Notes: a model not told the origin generated them from the sequence alone. Positions 41,839 through 50,548 are shown, numbered from the stretch's first letter. The stretch is DNA of 64,000 nt from Brachybacterium sp. UMB0905 (GCF_002871795.1 NZ_PNHL01000010.1:62001-126000), one strand, 5' to 3'. Numbers and translations are program-made.

Positions 41839-43614
41839 TCAGCCTTCGGGGTGGATGCTGCGGATCGCCGTGATGATCCGCCGATGCCGCCGCCGCTGCT
41901 CGAGCGCCGTCGGCCCCTCGGCTCCCTCCGCCGCCTCCTGACCCAGCACCGCCGCCCAGATCGGCACCATCTCCTCGTGGTAGGAGTGGCCGTGCCCGCC
42001 GGTCACCGCGATCGACAGCGGCATATCCGCGGCGATCTGCCAGAACGTGATCCACGGGAACCAGCGCATCGCCGGGGTGACGTCATGCCCGGCGCGCTCC
42101 TGCAGCCAGCGCGGTTCGCGCCACAGCAGCGAGGGGTCGAACCACACCACCGGATCCGAGGGATGCTGCGCGTACACCACCCGCGGATGCTCCCACGGCG
42201 CATACAGCCCGCCCCAGTAGGTGCGCTCGAGGTCCCGCGGGCGGGTGACCACGCGGATGTGCCGGCCATCGTCGATGATCGGCGCGATGGCGGGGGAGCC
42301 GGGCCGGGCCCGCGCGGTGATCTGCTCCCACAGCGGCGTGAAGCTCGGCGTGCCGGTCCACACCGCCCCGTCGACGCTGCGCAGCATCTCCGGGACGTCT
42401 CGGAACGCGGCCTGCCCCCCGAAAGAGCCCAGCGACTCCCCGGCCACGAACAGCCGCGGCCGCTGACCCTCCGGCAGGGCGAGCAGGCGCCGCCGCACCG
42501 CCTGGTGCAGCAGGCGCCCGGCCTGCTGCGGGGAGCGCCGGTCGGCCAGGTATGACAAGGGGCTGGGGTAGTAGGAGTACTGGATGGAGGCGGTCGCGCA
42601 GTTCCCGCCGGTGAGGAACTCGATCGCTGAGAGCGACCATTCCTGTAGCCACCCGGTGCCGGTCCCGGTGAACAGCACCAGCACCTCTCGCTCCCACGCT
42701 CCCGTGCGGTCCAGCTCGGCGAGCACCGCCTCCACGGTGTCCTCGAGGCTGCGCCGGGAGCTGCGGGCGGCGTACACGCGGATCGGCTCGCGCGCCGGGG
42801 CGCCCGTCGCCTGTTCGATAAGCTCCCGATCCGCCCCGCCGGAGACGATCTTGCGACCCGCCGCGCCGAGGGACTGCCAGGTCTCGAGGGACTGCGGGCC
42901 GCCCGAGCGCAGTGGCGAGGTGGGCCGCGGCACCCCGGGGGAGATCAGCCGGTTCGCGGCCTCCGCCTGCTCCATCATCCGCTCCAGCAGCCGTCCGCGG
43001 ATCAGCCGATCCACCACCACGGTGACGGTCGCCGCGGTCAGCAGCAGGGACAGCGCACCCACCAGGCGCGGCGGCAGGTAGGGCCGCAGCAGCGCCCGGT
43101 AGAAGCGGGCCGTGGCGAGGGTGGCGCGGGCCGCGCCGAGCGCCCCGAAGGAGGCGGCCACCCCGCCCGCTGTGCCCACCACATGCGTGGCGAGGTTCTT
43201 GGGCTCCTGCCGCACCAGGTGGCTGATCTCCCGCTGTCGCAGCACCCCGCGCACCCACGAGTACCCGGTGATGCCCAGCAGCGCCGCCGCCCCCACGAGA
43301 CGGGCCCGCTGCCGATGGTCCGGGGCGATCGACACCCGTAGCCCCATCGCGCGCCCGGTCCGTCGGATCGCCACACCCGCCAGGGTGCCGGTGGCGTACC
43401 CGTAGATCTCCGAGAACGCGATGTTCGCCGTCCACATCCACCAGGTGCGCGGCAGCAGGCTGGGGGAGGTGGAGATCCAGGCGGCGACCGAGGCGCCCAG
43501 GAACCCGCCGGTGTCCAGCGGTGCGGTGATGGCCTGTCGACGCAGACGTCGCCGGGTGGCTCGCGTGATCCCCCGCAGTGCCGACGCGGCCCCCTGAAGC
43601 ATCTCTCGTGCCAT
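41839..43614 (-). CDS. Membrane alpha/beta hydrolase (abhydrolase_9 type)
   Basis: 591 residues. The N-terminal ~230 residues contain about five transmembrane helices (abhydrolase_9 N-domain); the C-terminal half is an alpha/beta hydrolase with nucleophile elbow LFVAGESLGSFGGQA, where Ser follows GE. The YSYYPSPLSYLADR stretch is typical of the group, which is found in actinobacteria and not well defined functionally. ATG 43614 has TAACCT 6 nt upstream; it is divergent from a dehydrogenase gene whose -10 lies next to it. Confidence 0.85.
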   Translation of the reverse strand: MAREMLQGAASALRGITRATRRRLRRQAITAPLDTGGFLGASVAAWISTSPSLLPRTWWMWTANIAFSEIYGYATGTLAGVAIRRTGRAMGLRVSIAPDHRQRARLVGAAALLGITGYSWVRGVLRQREISHLVRQEPKNLATHVVGTAGGVAASFGALGAARATLATARFYRALLRPYLPPRLVGALSLLLTAATVTVVVDRLIRGRLLERMMEQAEAANRLISPGVPRPTSPLRSGGPQSLETWQSLGAAGRKIVSGGADRELIEQATGAPAREPIRVYAARSSRRSLEDTVEAVLAELDRTGAWEREVLVLFTGTGTGWLQEWSLSAIEFLTGGNCATASIQYSYYPSPLSYLADRRSPQQAGRLLHQAVRRRLLALPEGQRPRLFVAGESLGSFGGQAAFRDVPEMLRSVDGAVWTGTPSFTPLWEQITARARPGSPAIAPIIDDGRHIRVVTRPRDLERTYWGGLYAPWEHPRVVYAQHPSDPVVWFDPSLLWREPRWLQERAGHDVTPAMRWFPWITFWQIAADMPLSIAVTGGHGHSYHEEMVPIWAAVLGQEAAEGAEGPTALEQRRRHRRIITAIRSIHPEG

Positions 43615-43620
43615 GCGGGC

Positions 43621-43633
43621 AGGTTACTAGGCT
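43621..43633. promoter_or_regulatory. Back-to-back -10-like hexamers
   Basis: In the 25-bp gap between divergent genes, TAACCT (minus, 43621-43626, 6 nt before ATG 43614) and TAGGCT (plus, 43628-43633, 6 nt before ATG 43640) abut each other. Both genes would be leaderless and their polymerases would compete; each promoter's -35 would fall inside the other gene. Confidence 0.5.
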
Positions 43634-43639
43634 GAACCC

Positions 43640-44575
43640 ATGAAGATCCTGCTGCCCGACACTCTGGACCTGGACCCGACGCTGCCGGACGGCTGGAATG
43701 CCGAGGTCATCGACGCGCGGGAGCCGATCCCCGCCGAGCACCGTGATGCGCAGGCCATCGTCATCTGGGGCGCGTCCCGTCGCCATCTCACCTCCGCCGC
43801 TGCGGATCTGCCCGCGCTGCGGCTGGTGCAGTCGCTCTCCGCCGGCGTGGAGGGCATCCTCGCCGCCGGTTTCCGGGAGGACGTCGTCATCGCCACCGGC
43901 GCCGGGCTGCACTCGGCCACCGTCAGCGAGCACACCCTGGCACTGCTGCTCGCGCTCGTGCGGCGCCTGCCGGAAGCCCGCGCAGCGCAGGAACGCGGGC
44001 ACTGGTCACGCGAGCTCGGCGGGCTGCAGCCCCTGCATCCGGCGGGCCGGATCACCACCCTGCTCGGGGCACGTGTGCTGATCTGGGGTTTCGGTGAGAT
44101 CGCCCGCACCCTCGCCCCGCTGCTGGCCGCTCTCGGCGCCGAGGTGCGCGGCGTGGCCCGCAGCGCGGGGGAGCGGGACGGCTTCGCCGTGATCGCGCAG
44201 GAGGATGTGGCCTCCGAGCTGCCGCGCACCGATGTGCTGATCGACATCCTGCCCGGCGGGGAGGGAACCGCCGGAGCGATCGACGCCGCAGTGATCTCCG
44301 CCCTGCCGGATCACGCGCTGCTGGTCAACGTGGGCCGCGGCACCACCGTGGATCCCCTCGCCCTGCGCGAGGCGCTCGAGGCCGGGACGCTCGGCGGCGC
44401 GGCACTGGATGTCACCGACCCCGAACCGCTGCCGGAGGATGACCCGCTGTGGCAGGCCCCGCGCCTGCTGATCACCCCGCATGCCGCGGGCGGCCGCCCC
44501 GTCGGTGCCGATCACCGCATTACGCAGAACCTCCGCGCCCTCGTGGAGGGCACGGAGGTTCTGCACCGGGCGTGA
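43640..44575 (+). CDS. D-isomer-specific 2-hydroxyacid dehydrogenase
   Basis: 311-residue NAD-dependent 2-hydroxyacid dehydrogenase. The nucleotide-binding motif is VLIWGFGEIARTLAPLLAALG; the catalytic Arg lies in LVNVGRGTTVD, Glu in DVTDPEPLPEDDPL and His in LLITPHAAGG. Substrate not predictable (hydroxyacid or phosphoglycerate-like). TAGGCT lies 6 nt before ATG 43640. The 3' coding end holds a 18-bp hairpin (44524-44564). Confidence 0.9.
   Translation: MKILLPDTLDLDPTLPDGWNAEVIDAREPIPAEHRDAQAIVIWGASRRHLTSAAADLPALRLVQSLSAGVEGILAAGFREDVVIATGAGLHSATVSEHTLALLLALVRRLPEARAAQERGHWSRELGGLQPLHPAGRITTLLGARVLIWGFGEIARTLAPLLAALGAEVRGVARSAGERDGFAVIAQEDVASELPRTDVLIDILPGGEGTAGAIDAAVISALPDHALLVNVGRGTTVDPLALREALEAGTLGGAALDVTDPEPLPEDDPLWQAPRLLITPHAAGGRPVGADHRITQNLRALVEGTEVLHRA
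44524..44564. terminator. Long hairpin inside the 3' end of the dehydrogenase gene
   Basis: GCAGAACCTCCG (44524-44535) pairs with CGGAGGTTCTGC (44553-44564), and within it GCCCTC pairs with GAGGGC around a GTG loop; one C/A mismatch separates the two stems. The hairpin ends 11 nt before the dehydrogenase stop codon and lies 19 nt past the stop of the convergent MFS gene. It is the best candidate terminator for the leftward four-gene operon, and may affect the dehydrogenase mRNA as well. Confidence 0.6.
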
Positions 44576-44582
44576 GGCGGGG

Positions 44583-45755
44583 TCAAGTAGTACCCTGCGC
44601 GACCATCGTGCGACGCCGCCGCCACAGCACCAGGCAGGCGAGCGTGCCCAGCAGACAGACCGCCCCCCACAGGGCGAAGGTCTCGCCTGCCCCGAGCACC
44701 CCGGAGAGCACCACGAGCGCCGGGCGCGCCACCGCAATGCCCACACCTCCGGCCAGGGACACCACGGACAGCACCGAGGCGAGCACCCGCGGGCCGGCGA
44801 CCTGCGCGATCCAGATGTCCGTGATGGTCTTCGCCACCGCATGCAGCACCCCGATCAGCGGCAGCAGCACCACGATCGTCAGCAGCGCAAGCTCCGTGCG
44901 GATGAGAAGCCCGATGCCGCCGCACGTGATCGCGAGCGCCCCCACCGACAGCGGCACCCAGGGCCGACGCAGCTGGGCGGTGCGCGCGCCGATCACCCCG
45001 CCCACGCCGCCGGCGATCGCGAACCCCGCATAGGCGATCCCGGTCTCCTCGGGGGCGAGCCCGAGCTGGAGCGCGAGCGGCTGCACGAGGATCTGCAGGG
45101 ACCAGCCCGTGGCCAGCACCACGGCCGCGATCCAGATGGCGTTGCGGATCGAATCAGAGCGCAGTGCTTCGCGCAGGCTCGCGGTGCTGGTCGCACCGGT
45201 GTGCACCCGGTCGGGATCCACATCCGGCAGCGTGAGGGTCAGCAGCAGTGCCAGCATGCTCAGCGCCGCGGTGATCCACCACGGCAGGGCGGGGTGCACT
45301 GAGTAGAGCCAGCCCGCGGTGAGCAGGGAGGCGACCCCGGCCGTGCCCGTCACGGCGCGGGTGATGCCCAGATACCGTTCAGCGTGCCCGGGCCTCTCCT
45401 GCGCGGCGAGCTCCCAGGAATACGCCGTATCCACCCCGGAAGCCAGCGCCCACAGCACCCCCCAGGCGATCCACGCGATGAGCAGCACCGGCAGGGTCTG
45501 CGCCAGGCCGATCAGGGTGAACACGGCGGTCGTCGCGAGGCACACCAGGATCACCGTGCGCCGACGTCCCAGCCGATCGGCGAGACGCCCCATCGGCAGC
45601 TCCGCCAGGATGACGACCACGCGGAACACCCCGTCCACCAGGGCGGCGTCAGCCAGGCTGAACCCGCGGTCCAGCATGAAGATCAGCCAGACGGGGAACC
45701 AGAACTGCACATCCAGCAGTAGGCGCACCGCCCCGAGACGCACCAGCGGGCTCAT
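44583..45755 (-). CDS. MFS transporter
   Basis: 390 residues, twelve transmembrane helices of the major facilitator superfamily. The loop 2-3 motif ELPMGRLADRLGRRRTVILV is seen near residue 58 (G-x-x-x-D-R-x-G-R-R). Substrate unknown. Last gene of the operon that starts with the nucleosidase; it overlaps the membrane protein before it by 4 nt (ATGA). It ends just before the hairpin at 44524-44564. Confidence 0.9.
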   Translation of the reverse strand: MSPLVRLGAVRLLLDVQFWFPVWLIFMLDRGFSLADAALVDGVFRVVVILAELPMGRLADRLGRRRTVILVCLATTAVFTLIGLAQTLPVLLIAWIAWGVLWALASGVDTAYSWELAAQERPGHAERYLGITRAVTGTAGVASLLTAGWLYSVHPALPWWITAALSMLALLLTLTLPDVDPDRVHTGATSTASLREALRSDSIRNAIWIAAVVLATGWSLQILVQPLALQLGLAPEETGIAYAGFAIAGGVGGVIGARTAQLRRPWVPLSVGALAITCGGIGLLIRTELALLTIVVLLPLIGVLHAVAKTITDIWIAQVAGPRVLASVLSVVSLAGGVGIAVARPALVVLSGVLGAGETFALWGAVCLLGTLACLVLWRRRRTMVAQGTT

Positions 45756-47092
45756 GAGATGCTCTGACGCCGCTTCCAGACGAACACGAGGACCAGCACG
45801 AGCGAGACCAGGGCGCTGACCAGGACGATGGTGTCGATCGACTGGGAGGAGAACCAGTACGTGATCCGCCCCCGGCCCAGGTCGAACGCCGACTGTCCCG
45901 CATCGGCGCTCGCATCACGCCCGAACTGCACCAGGGCGATCGCGGTGGCCAGCACGGAGGTCACACCGATCGTCATGAGAATGACGTCGGTGAACATCGC
46001 GCTGCGGGCCGCACGATCGGCCGCCAGGGAGTCCAGGCGCTCCCGACAGATCTGCACCTTCTCACGGACGGGGTGATCGAGGATCTCCTCGAAGTCCCAG
46101 CCCTCCAGAATCCGACGCATCTCGGCGCGACCCGACCGGCTGCCGTACTTGCCCACCTCGGCGCGCACCAGCAGCAGCTCCTGCGCCTCGTTGACCGAGT
46201 GCTCGAGCTCCTCGCGCAGCGCCGTCAGCGAGACCTCCTCCCGATCCGCCATCGACCACGACAGGATGCTGCGCAGCTGGGAGTCCACGCCCATCATCGC
46301 GGAATAGAAGTACTGCGCCCGGCGCAGCGCCTCCCACATCACCTCGGTGTCGGGATGGTCGGCGGCGTAGAGGTAGTTCATCCACTCGGTGATGTTCGCT
46401 CGCTCGCCGGCGAGCAGCTCGTCCACAGCGGCATCGCGCGCGTGACCGACGCGCGCGACCCAGGCCTTGGCGAAGGCACCGCCGTCGGCGGGCTTCGCTG
46501 GCACCTCGAGCGCCCGGGCCACCCACATCGGGCTCTGCCACCACCCCGCCGCGTCCTCGTCGGCCGGCGCGTCCTCACCGGTCTCGTGACGGGTCACGTG
46601 CTCGGCCGCGTCGGGCACCTGCATCAGGTGCTCCAGGAGCGGTTCGAGATCCTCGCCGAGCACCCGGCGGGACAGCTCCGCGGCAGCGAGCTGCACCCCC
46701 TCCTCCAGGCGCTCGCGCGCCGCCGCGAGGTCCTCACCGGGTTCCAGCTCCGTGCGGAATCGGCCCTCGATGAGCACGATGCCGTGGTCGAACAGGGTTA
46801 GCTCCAGCTCGGTGGGCGTCAGCCCGTGGAGCTGCCCGAGCTCGGCACGGCGCTCATCGGCCATGGTGAACCGGGCGAGATCCAGGGGATGCGGGAGCTC
46901 GTCCCCCGTCGCCCGCTGATACCCGAGCCCCCCGGTGCGCTCCCCCGCCCGGGGGAACTCCCAGCCCGGCGCGGTGACGTCGGCGGCGATCTGACGCCAG
47001 AAGGCCTGGTCGCGTTCGGGATAGCGGTCGCGCGCCCCGGGGATGGTGGACAGCCTCACCGCGGCGGGTGCGAGCCAGCGGAACTCATGCAT
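45752..47092 (-). CDS. Uncharacterised protein with C-terminal transmembrane pair
   Basis: 446 residues, family not recognised. The first ~150 residues are mixed alpha/beta (TELELTLFDHGIVLIEGRFR); residues 190-370 are long charged helices; the C-terminus has two transmembrane helices (about 372-395 and 420-440) and a short basic end. The plan of soluble domain, long helix and C-terminal hairpin recalls CorA- or RMND1-type proteins, but there is no GMN motif, so this is only a likeness. It overlaps the solute-binding protein gene by 8 nt and the MFS gene by 4 nt. Confidence 0.75.
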   Translation of the reverse strand: MHEFRWLAPAAVRLSTIPGARDRYPERDQAFWRQIAADVTAPGWEFPRAGERTGGLGYQRATGDELPHPLDLARFTMADERRAELGQLHGLTPTELELTLFDHGIVLIEGRFRTELEPGEDLAAARERLEEGVQLAAAELSRRVLGEDLEPLLEHLMQVPDAAEHVTRHETGEDAPADEDAAGWWQSPMWVARALEVPAKPADGGAFAKAWVARVGHARDAAVDELLAGERANITEWMNYLYAADHPDTEVMWEALRRAQYFYSAMMGVDSQLRSILSWSMADREEVSLTALREELEHSVNEAQELLLVRAEVGKYGSRSGRAEMRRILEGWDFEEILDHPVREKVQICRERLDSLAADRAARSAMFTDVILMTIGVTSVLATAIALVQFGRDASADAGQSAFDLGRGRITYWFSSQSIDTIVLVSALVSLVLVLVFVWKRRQSIS

Positions 47093-48110
47093 CGGTGATC
47101 ACCACGTCCTTCAGCCGGATCTCCACCACGCGGCCCACCCAGGGTCCGCTGAGCACCTTGACCCGTACCCGAGCCTCGCCGTCGGAGGGCTCATGCGGCC
47201 ACTCGAGCACTTGGGCGGGAGTGCCCTGGGGGGTGATGCCGAGGCGCTGAGAGGGGTCGTCGTCATCGAAGATCTCTCCTTGGATCGTCACCGCGGTGGT
47301 CCCCTGCTGCAGCTCGCTCAGATGCTCGTCATAGTCCGCGGACTCCCGATAGCGCGCGAGCGAGGCGTTGAAGTCGCTGCGCAGCCGTCGGCCCTCGGCG
47401 CTGTCCCGGATCAGCATGCGCAGGTCCATCGTCGAGGTGGTCAGCGCCGAGGTGGGCTGCACCTCGGCGATCTCGGAGCCGTCCCGCAGATACCCGGCGC
47501 CATCCAGGGCCGCCTGCCCGGCCAGGAAATCCTCCGCGACGAGATCGACATCGCCGTCCTCGAGCGCCGCGAAGGCGTCCTCGGTGGTGGGGTAGGTGCT
47601 GAACTCGGCGCCGGACTGCTCGAGCTCCTCCCAGTAGTCGTAGCCCTCGATGCGGGCCACCCGCAGTCCGGAGAGGTCGCTGCGCTCCGCGATGTGGGAG
47701 AGGTCATCGTCGGCCCGGCCGAACAGCGTGTACCGCAGCTCAAGGATCGGTTCGCTGTAGAGGAACCGCTGGTCACGCTCCGGGGAGGCGACCATCGCGA
47801 TCACCCCCAGGGCACCGCCGTCGTCGACGGCCTGCTGCGCGAGGGGCCAGGTGGTGAAGGAGTACTCGGGCTGATACCCCGCACCCTGCAGGGCCTCGGT
47901 CGCGATCTGGGCGAGGGGCCCGTTCCCGGGCAGCTCCTCAGAGAGATAGGGCGCCCAGGTCGCCGACGTGACCGTGATCGGGAGCGTCCGCGCCGGCGGA
48001 CGCACCTTTACCACCAGGGAGACGAGCAGCAGCGCGGCGATGAGCACGACCGCGAGCACGATCACCTGCCAGGTCATGGGCCGGGTACGGGCAATGGGCC
48101 GACGGTTCAT
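47085..48110 (-). CDS. Membrane-anchored periplasmic-type solute-binding protein
   Basis: 341 residues. An N-terminal transmembrane anchor (about 13-35, no lipobox Cys) is followed by a type-3 extracellular solute-binding domain (TVTSATWAPYLSEELPGNGP, YSEPILELRYTLFGR, GLRVARIEGYDYWEELEQSG). The last ~70 residues form an extra beta-rich module. No ABC permease or ATPase is next to it, so it may act as a sensor or coreceptor. ATG 48110 overlaps the nucleosidase stop (ATGA). Confidence 0.82.
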   Translation of the reverse strand: MNRRPIARTRPMTWQVIVLAVVLIAALLLVSLVVKVRPPARTLPITVTSATWAPYLSEELPGNGPLAQIATEALQGAGYQPEYSFTTWPLAQQAVDDGGALGVIAMVASPERDQRFLYSEPILELRYTLFGRADDDLSHIAERSDLSGLRVARIEGYDYWEELEQSGAEFSTYPTTEDAFAALEDGDVDLVAEDFLAGQAALDGAGYLRDGSEIAEVQPTSALTTSTMDLRMLIRDSAEGRRLRSDFNASLARYRESADYDEHLSELQQGTTAVTIQGEIFDDDDPSQRLGITPQGTPAQVLEWPHEPSDGEARVRVKVLSGPWVGRVVEIRLKDVVITDA

Positions 48111-48820
48111 CGCGCGGCCCCGCCCGAGGCCAGATGCCGCGCCAGCTCCTCCACGGCTCGCGCCGACGTCTCGGCGACCACATCCAGCTCGAGGTGGAAC
48201 TGCTGTCCGGCCGACGGTCCGCACAGGTCCGAGACGGCGCGCAGAGCCGTGAACGGCACCCCGAGCGCCGCGCACGTGCGGGCGCTCGCGGTGGTCTCCA
48301 TATCGGCGCTGAGCGCCCCGGGGAAGCGCTCGCGCATCGGGGCGGCCAGCGGTGCGGTGACGAAGGCATCCCCGGAGAGCATGAGCCCGCTGCGGTGCGC
48401 TGCGCCGGTGGCCACCGCCGCGCGGCGCGCCCGCTCCACGAGGTCCGATGGGGCCGTGTGCCGCTCGGGCCCGCCCGGCACCTGCCCGGGGGCGTAGCCG
48501 AAGGCCGTCGCATCGGCGATCGACCAGGTGAAGGACTCGCCGATGATGAGCGTGCCCACCTCGACATCGGCTGCGAGGCCCCCGCAGGACCCGGCGGCGA
48601 CCGCAACCTCCGGCCGCAGCTCGAGGATCGCCCAGGTCGCCGCGGCGGTCGCGGCGGCGATGCCAATGCCGGTGGTGACCACCGCGGCCGGTGTCCCCGC
48701 GAGGGTGCCGCGCACCGCCCGCACTCCGGTCGTGAAGGGCACGGTGAGCGGTGCGGGGTCGTCCAGGCGCGCTTCGAGCGGCGCGGATTCTTCGGGCATC
48801 GCGGCGAGGACCAGCAGCAT
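48107..48820 (-). CDS. MTA/SAH nucleosidase-like phosphorylase-fold protein
   Basis: 237 residues of the purine nucleoside phosphorylase fold, like MtnN/Pfs, which cleave adenine from methylthioadenosine and S-adenosylhomocysteine. Seen: N-terminal MLLVLAAMPEESAPLEARL (with the catalytic-side Glu), VAAGSCGGLAADVEVGTLII, SADMETTASA (Met-Glu substrate motif) and LRAVSDLCG with a catalytic Asp. SDLCGPSAG replaces the common SD-x-A-D; a futalosine-hydrolase-type role is possible. It leads the four-gene operon; TACCCT lies 6 nt before ATG 48820. Confidence 0.82.
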   Translation of the reverse strand: MLLVLAAMPEESAPLEARLDDPAPLTVPFTTGVRAVRGTLAGTPAAVVTTGIGIAAATAAATWAILELRPEVAVAAGSCGGLAADVEVGTLIIGESFTWSIADATAFGYAPGQVPGGPERHTAPSDLVERARRAAVATGAAHRSGLMLSGDAFVTAPLAAPMRERFPGALSADMETTASARTCAALGVPFTALRAVSDLCGPSAGQQFHLELDVVAETSARAVEELARHLASGGAAR

Positions 48821-48826
48821 GCCAGC

Positions 48827-48848
48827 AGGGTACTGCCCCGCACGGGGC
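48827..48848 (-). promoter_or_regulatory. Promoter and inverted repeat of the nucleosidase operon
   Basis: TACCCT (48827-48832, minus strand) is 6 nt before ATG 48820. GCCCC-GCAC-GGGGC (48835-48848), a 5-bp inverted repeat, sits in the -10/-35 spacer and could be an operator. A good -35 is not evident. Confidence 0.4.
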
Positions 48849-48933
48849 GCATCGGGCCCGTGTCCAGGCGGGTTCGTTAGGCTGGCGGCACTGTGAGCGA
48901 GGCGGCCGGCCGGGCCGCGGAATGGAGGCAGTG

Positions 48934-49830
48934 ATGGGTCGAGTTCGCGACGCCGTGACCACCGGGGTGCGGGCGGTGCGACGGATCCCGATCCCCGCCG
49001 CCCTCAGCCACTCCGCGCTGCGGGAGGCTCGCCGCGCCACCCCGCCCGGGCACGTGCAGAAAGCCCATGCGATCGAGCAGGAGATGATCGGCCGCACCCG
49101 CACTGTGTGGCTGGACCGTCACCGCGCCGACCGGGGTTTGATCGTGTTCCTGCACGGCGGTGCGTACGTTTCCGGGCCCTTCGCAAGCGACTGGGCGTGG
49201 CTGTCCCGCCAGGCGGAGGCCGCGGACTGCGCGGCCCTCATGGTCGACTACCGCAACGCCCCGGACCATCAGCATCCCGTGGCGCGCGATGACGCCATGG
49301 CCGTCATTGAGACTCTCGCCCGCGAGGACCGCCTGCCGGAGTGTGGCTGGGTGCTCGCCGGTCAGCACTCCGGCGGGGGCCTGGCGATGGTGGTGGCCCG
49401 CCACTTGCGCGAGACGGCAGGCGTGCCCGCCCCGTCGGCCCTGATCGTCATGTCCCCCTGGCTGGACCTGGAGCTGTCCAACGCCGGGATCACCGAGACC
49501 GACCGGGTGGATCCGGTGCATGAGCGCCGTCTGCTGCACGATGCCGCCCGCCGCTACGCCCGTCGGACCCCGCTGGGGGACCCGGAACTCTCGCCGATCA
49601 ACGGCAGCCTCGAGGGCCTGCCGCCGCTGCATCTCAGCGTGGGTCTGAAGGACCTGTTCCTACCGGATGTGCGCGTGGCGCGTCTGCAGCTTGAGGAGCA
49701 CGGCGCGGATCTCGCCTATCGCGAGGTGAGCGGGCGCCTGGGGCTGCAGCTGATGCCGCGCAAGGGCGAGGACATCGAGCGGCTGCATCGCGAGCACGCC
49801 GAGCTCGTGGCCCGCGCCCTGGGCCGCTGA
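48934..49830 (+). CDS. HSL-type alpha/beta hydrolase with degenerate active site
   Basis: 298-residue protein of the hormone-sensitive-lipase-like group. The oxyanion HGG (VFLHGGAYVSGP) is present, but the nucleophile elbow reads LAGQHSGGGLA in place of the family GDSAGG, putting His where the catalytic Ser should be, and the C-terminal region (VSGRLGLQLM) lacks the usual catalytic His. An Asp remains in GLKDLF. It may be a pseudo-enzyme. ATG 48934 has GGAGG upstream; GTG 48931 is an alternative. Convergent with the next gene, one base between the stops. Confidence 0.8.
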   Translation: MGRVRDAVTTGVRAVRRIPIPAALSHSALREARRATPPGHVQKAHAIEQEMIGRTRTVWLDRHRADRGLIVFLHGGAYVSGPFASDWAWLSRQAEAADCAALMVDYRNAPDHQHPVARDDAMAVIETLAREDRLPECGWVLAGQHSGGGLAMVVARHLRETAGVPAPSALIVMSPWLDLELSNAGITETDRVDPVHERRLLHDAARRYARRTPLGDPELSPINGSLEGLPPLHLSVGLKDLFLPDVRVARLQLEEHGADLAYREVSGRLGLQLMPRKGEDIERLHREHAELVARALGR

Positions 49831-49831
49831 G

Positions 49832-50542
49832 TCACGGCTCGACGATCACCAGCGCCGCCCCCGAGGAGCAGTGCCGCCCGTCCGACCGCCCCGGCAGGGT
49901 CCGGATCATTCCCGCGATCAGCAGGCCGTGCCCCACCGTGTAGGTGAGCATCACCAGCTCCGTGCTGTACGCGATCGCGGCGCCCGGCAGGAACCAGTCC
50001 ATCCCCAGCAGGGAGCTGGACAGCAGGAACAGGGTCCCGCCCATCCATGTCCACGCATTGCCGCCGACGGACAGGAACGCCATGGCCGTCAGCGCCACCG
50101 CGTACAGCACCACCAGCGGCAGCAGCGGCCCGGCACCATCGGCGCAGGCCACGAACAGGGCGATCACCACCGCCCCGTAGGGGATCGCGAGCATGATGCG
50201 CAGCGGGTCGCGCGAGCGCAGCCACAGCGGCCACAGCGCGAGCGCGTAGCAGGTCAGCGCGCCGAGGAAGCCGAGCGCCGCAATGGTCTGCATGTGCTGC
50301 GGCCCCACCTGCCCGAGGGTGTCTCCCGCCCAGGCGCACAGCAGCCCCAGCGACAGCAGTGACACGGTGCGCGAGCGCATCGGCACCGCGGTCAGCAGCG
50401 CCCCCAGCAGCAGCGGGGCGAACAGCGGCTGGGTGGCGCGGGCGAGGGAATCGACCTGCTGCAGAAGCGCACCGATGTGCACCACCGCCGTGAGGACATA
50501 CAGCCCCCACATCAGGCGGTTGAAGGAGCGCAGGGAGAGCAC
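49832..50542 (-). CDS. YhhN-family (lysoplasmalogenase-like) membrane protein
   Basis: 236 residues, eight transmembrane helices. Members of the YhhN/TMEM86 group hydrolyse the vinyl-ether bond of lysoplasmalogens; the helix pattern with GDTLGQ and conserved Asp (CAWAGD, ACADGAG, LLGMD) agrees. Start is GTG 50542 with TAGGCT 6 nt upstream and no Shine-Dalgarno. Confidence 0.75.
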   Translation of the reverse strand: MLSLRSFNRLMWGLYVLTAVVHIGALLQQVDSLARATQPLFAPLLLGALLTAVPMRSRTVSLLSLGLLCAWAGDTLGQVGPQHMQTIAALGFLGALTCYALALWPLWLRSRDPLRIMLAIPYGAVVIALFVACADGAGPLLPLVVLYAVALTAMAFLSVGGNAWTWMGGTLFLLSSSLLGMDWFLPGAAIAYSTELVMLTYTVGHGLLIAGMIRTLPGRSDGRHCSSGAALVIVEP

Positions 50543-50548
50543 CCGTCC

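Noticed and set aside
48893..48934. A 13-codon upstream frame (GTG to TGA) whose stop overlaps the ATG of the degenerate hydrolase
   Set aside because: The overlap suggests reinitiation, but the gene has its own Shine-Dalgarno inside this stretch and there is no sign of an attenuation peptide.
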